Below are positions 63,055 to 64,000 of a stretch of DNA of 64,000 nt, piece by piece. Position numbers and translations under genes: made by a program. Source of the stretch: Schlesneria paludicola DSM 18645. GTDB lineage: Bacteria; Planctomycetota; Planctomycetia; Planctomycetales; Planctomycetaceae. Position 1 is the stretch's first letter. Each line of letters starts with the position of its first letter. The stretch spans positions 78,100-142,099 of the forward strand of contig CAMAYU010000001.1 of NCBI GenBank assembly GCA_945862235.1. Direction: 5' to 3'. The notes below the pieces were generated by a model. The model made no database searches and was not told where the DNA came from. It saw nothing but the letters and a program-made list of their open reading frames with translations.

Positions 63055-63066
63055 GGCCATGACGGA

Positions 63067-63903
63067 TCAACGCTGCGGTTCGAGCGGAGTCACGGGCTGA
63101 ACGATCGTTCCATGCGGATGCTCGTGGTCTTCGGTGGCGTTGGGATCGACCGGACCTTGCAGCATCAAGGGGACTCGCAATTCGGCGACGTTCTTGTCCG
63201 TCGTCCGAATGCGGAGCAGGACTTGGTTGCGTCCGTGCGGGAGATCGCCTTGCACCGTGACCTTGATCGTTTGCTGCCAGACTCCTTCGGGCGTCAACTG
63301 GCGTTCGCCGATGTCGGTCGAAACGAGGTCCGACGTGGCCTGAACGTCCGTGATCTCGAACGGTGTCTTGCGACCATCGGCCACGATGAACGTCGCTTCG
63401 GTCGGATCGCTTCCTTCGGGATGAAAGACCATCAGTGCGGGAGGCGTCACCGTCATTTGGCGTTCGGGGATTTCGAGCTTGAAGGTCAGTCGAACCTGTC
63501 GCGGTTCGGGATCGTTGTACGTGACATCGGCGAACAGTTCTTTGCGCCCGGAGGACTCGTTGGCGGGCTGAACTCGCAGCACGAGGCGACCCTCTTCGCC
63601 CGGCTCGAAGCGTTTTTTGTCGAGTCGCGGGACGAGGCAACTGCAGCTGGGAGCGACCTCAAGGTTCTCAATCGGAGAGCGTCCACGATTGACGAAGACG
63701 AACGTGCCGCGGGCCTCAACCGTCGGCTGAATTGGACCCAGATCGACAGCGTACTGACGAAATGTGAGTGCGGGCCGGTCTGGAACGGAAATCGACATTG
63801 GTACCGGAGCGGCTCCGGAATGCACGACGATGGACCATGCCAAGGGAAGAGACGCGAAGGTCCACGCTGTCAGCTTGACGGATGTTTTGCGGATCCACGG
63901 CAC
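63067..63903 (-). CDS. DUF1573 domain protein
   Basis: A 278-residue exported or anchored protein. An N-terminal hydrophobic segment (LTAWTFASLPLAWSIVV) is followed by a DUF1573 domain. DLGPIQPTVEARGTFVFVNRG is the first strand pair, then PIENLEVAPSCSCLVPRLDK with the conserved Cys-Ser-Cys, and PGEEGRLVLRVQP. A second, similar Ig-like unit fills the C-terminal half. DUF1573 proteins are ASH/Ig-like extracytoplasmic domains of unknown role. The start is a GTG at 63903, with aagggag 8 bases upstream. The tail is His/Glu-rich (EDHEHPHG). Confidence 0.87.
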   Translation of the reverse strand: MPWIRKTSVKLTAWTFASLPLAWSIVVHSGAAPVPMSISVPDRPALTFRQYAVDLGPIQPTVEARGTFVFVNRGRSPIENLEVAPSCSCLVPRLDKKRFEPGEEGRLVLRVQPANESSGRKELFADVTYNDPEPRQVRLTFKLEIPERQMTVTPPALMVFHPEGSDPTEATFIVADGRKTPFEITDVQATSDLVSTDIGERQLTPEGVWQQTIKVTVQGDLPHGRNQVLLRIRTTDKNVAELRVPLMLQGPVDPNATEDHEHPHGTIVQPVTPLEPQR

Positions 63904-63949
63904 GGCACACTCCCTTGTTGTCAGCGCTCGGCAAGAGTTGTCTTACCGG

Positions 63950-64000
63950 CACTAACCCGAAGTGTGAACGAGGGCGAAGTCTATCGACGCCCTCGTTCAC
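63950..64000. repeat. A-family palindrome, cut by the window edge (A8)
   Basis: actaacccgaagtgtgaacg plus part of the right arm (cgccctcgttcac). The element continues beyond the window. Confidence 0.8.

Overview
The window looks like a piece of a Planctomycetota chromosome (class Planctomycetia). The signs are the DUF1549/DUF1553 + DUF1501 + PPC-domain operon, a sulfatase, two Ser/Thr kinases of the planctomycetal type, PQQ-propeller proteins beginning with the WPxxxGPxxxG motif, an LEDRLLLAG-type N-terminus, an expanded BatA/MoxR locus, high GC, and very many intergenic palindromes. No tRNA, rRNA, CRISPR array, phage or intact transposase gene was recognised.

Layout. 0.3-4.2 kb: a Ser/Thr kinase, a four-helix membrane protein and a small conserved protein. 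4.7-9.4 kb: a quinone-oxidoreductase-like dehydrogenase, a secreted unknown, an Ldh-family dehydrogenase and a PQQ-propeller protein. 9.5-14.5 kb: ribonuclease R carrying three extra in-frame segments, then a large secreted unknown. 14.7-18.8 kb: ribBA on the minus strand, rmlB, and a second PQQ-propeller protein. 19.0-24.5 kb (minus): DUF1549/DUF1553 -> DUF1501 -> PPC protein. 25.1-30.6 kb: alpha/beta hydrolase, OmpH/Skp-like lipoprotein, pgk, a Tat-exported TIM-barrel protein and a DUF420 protein. 30.6-34.2 kb: two paralogous pilin-like genes, a truncated third copy, and about 1.5 kb of non-coding DNA holding a 189-bp tandem duplication.

34.5-51.3 kb (plus): an NDP-sugar epimerase, then one long co-directional locus: squalene-cyclase-repeat protein, BatA/vWA protein, second vWA/GATase-like protein, GxxExxY protein, a DUF4175-like membrane protein, a 1328-residue Ala/Glu/Lys coiled-coil protein, MoxR ATPase and a DUF58 protein. 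Together these resemble an enlarged MoxR/Bat assembly: a cytoplasmic AAA+ ATPase acting with membrane vWA proteins and a giant exported helical partner. 51.5-64 kb: sulfatase, mono-CxxCH protein, LRR protein, a broken DUF1501 gene, an LEPR-XLL-like GNDT-repeat protein, a zinc-ribbon/kinase/YbjN-like protein, a secreted unknown, rpmA, an alpha/beta hydrolase and a DUF1573 protein.

The most striking property is repeat invasion. At least eight families of palindromic elements occupy almost every gap. Some are nested inside one another. A 111-116 bp MITE-like element with terminal inverted repeats and an 8-bp target duplication has inserted into two of them. Several palindromes are read through in frame, lying inside rnr, in the N-terminus of the PPC protein, and apparently supplying the signal peptide of the DUF1549 protein.
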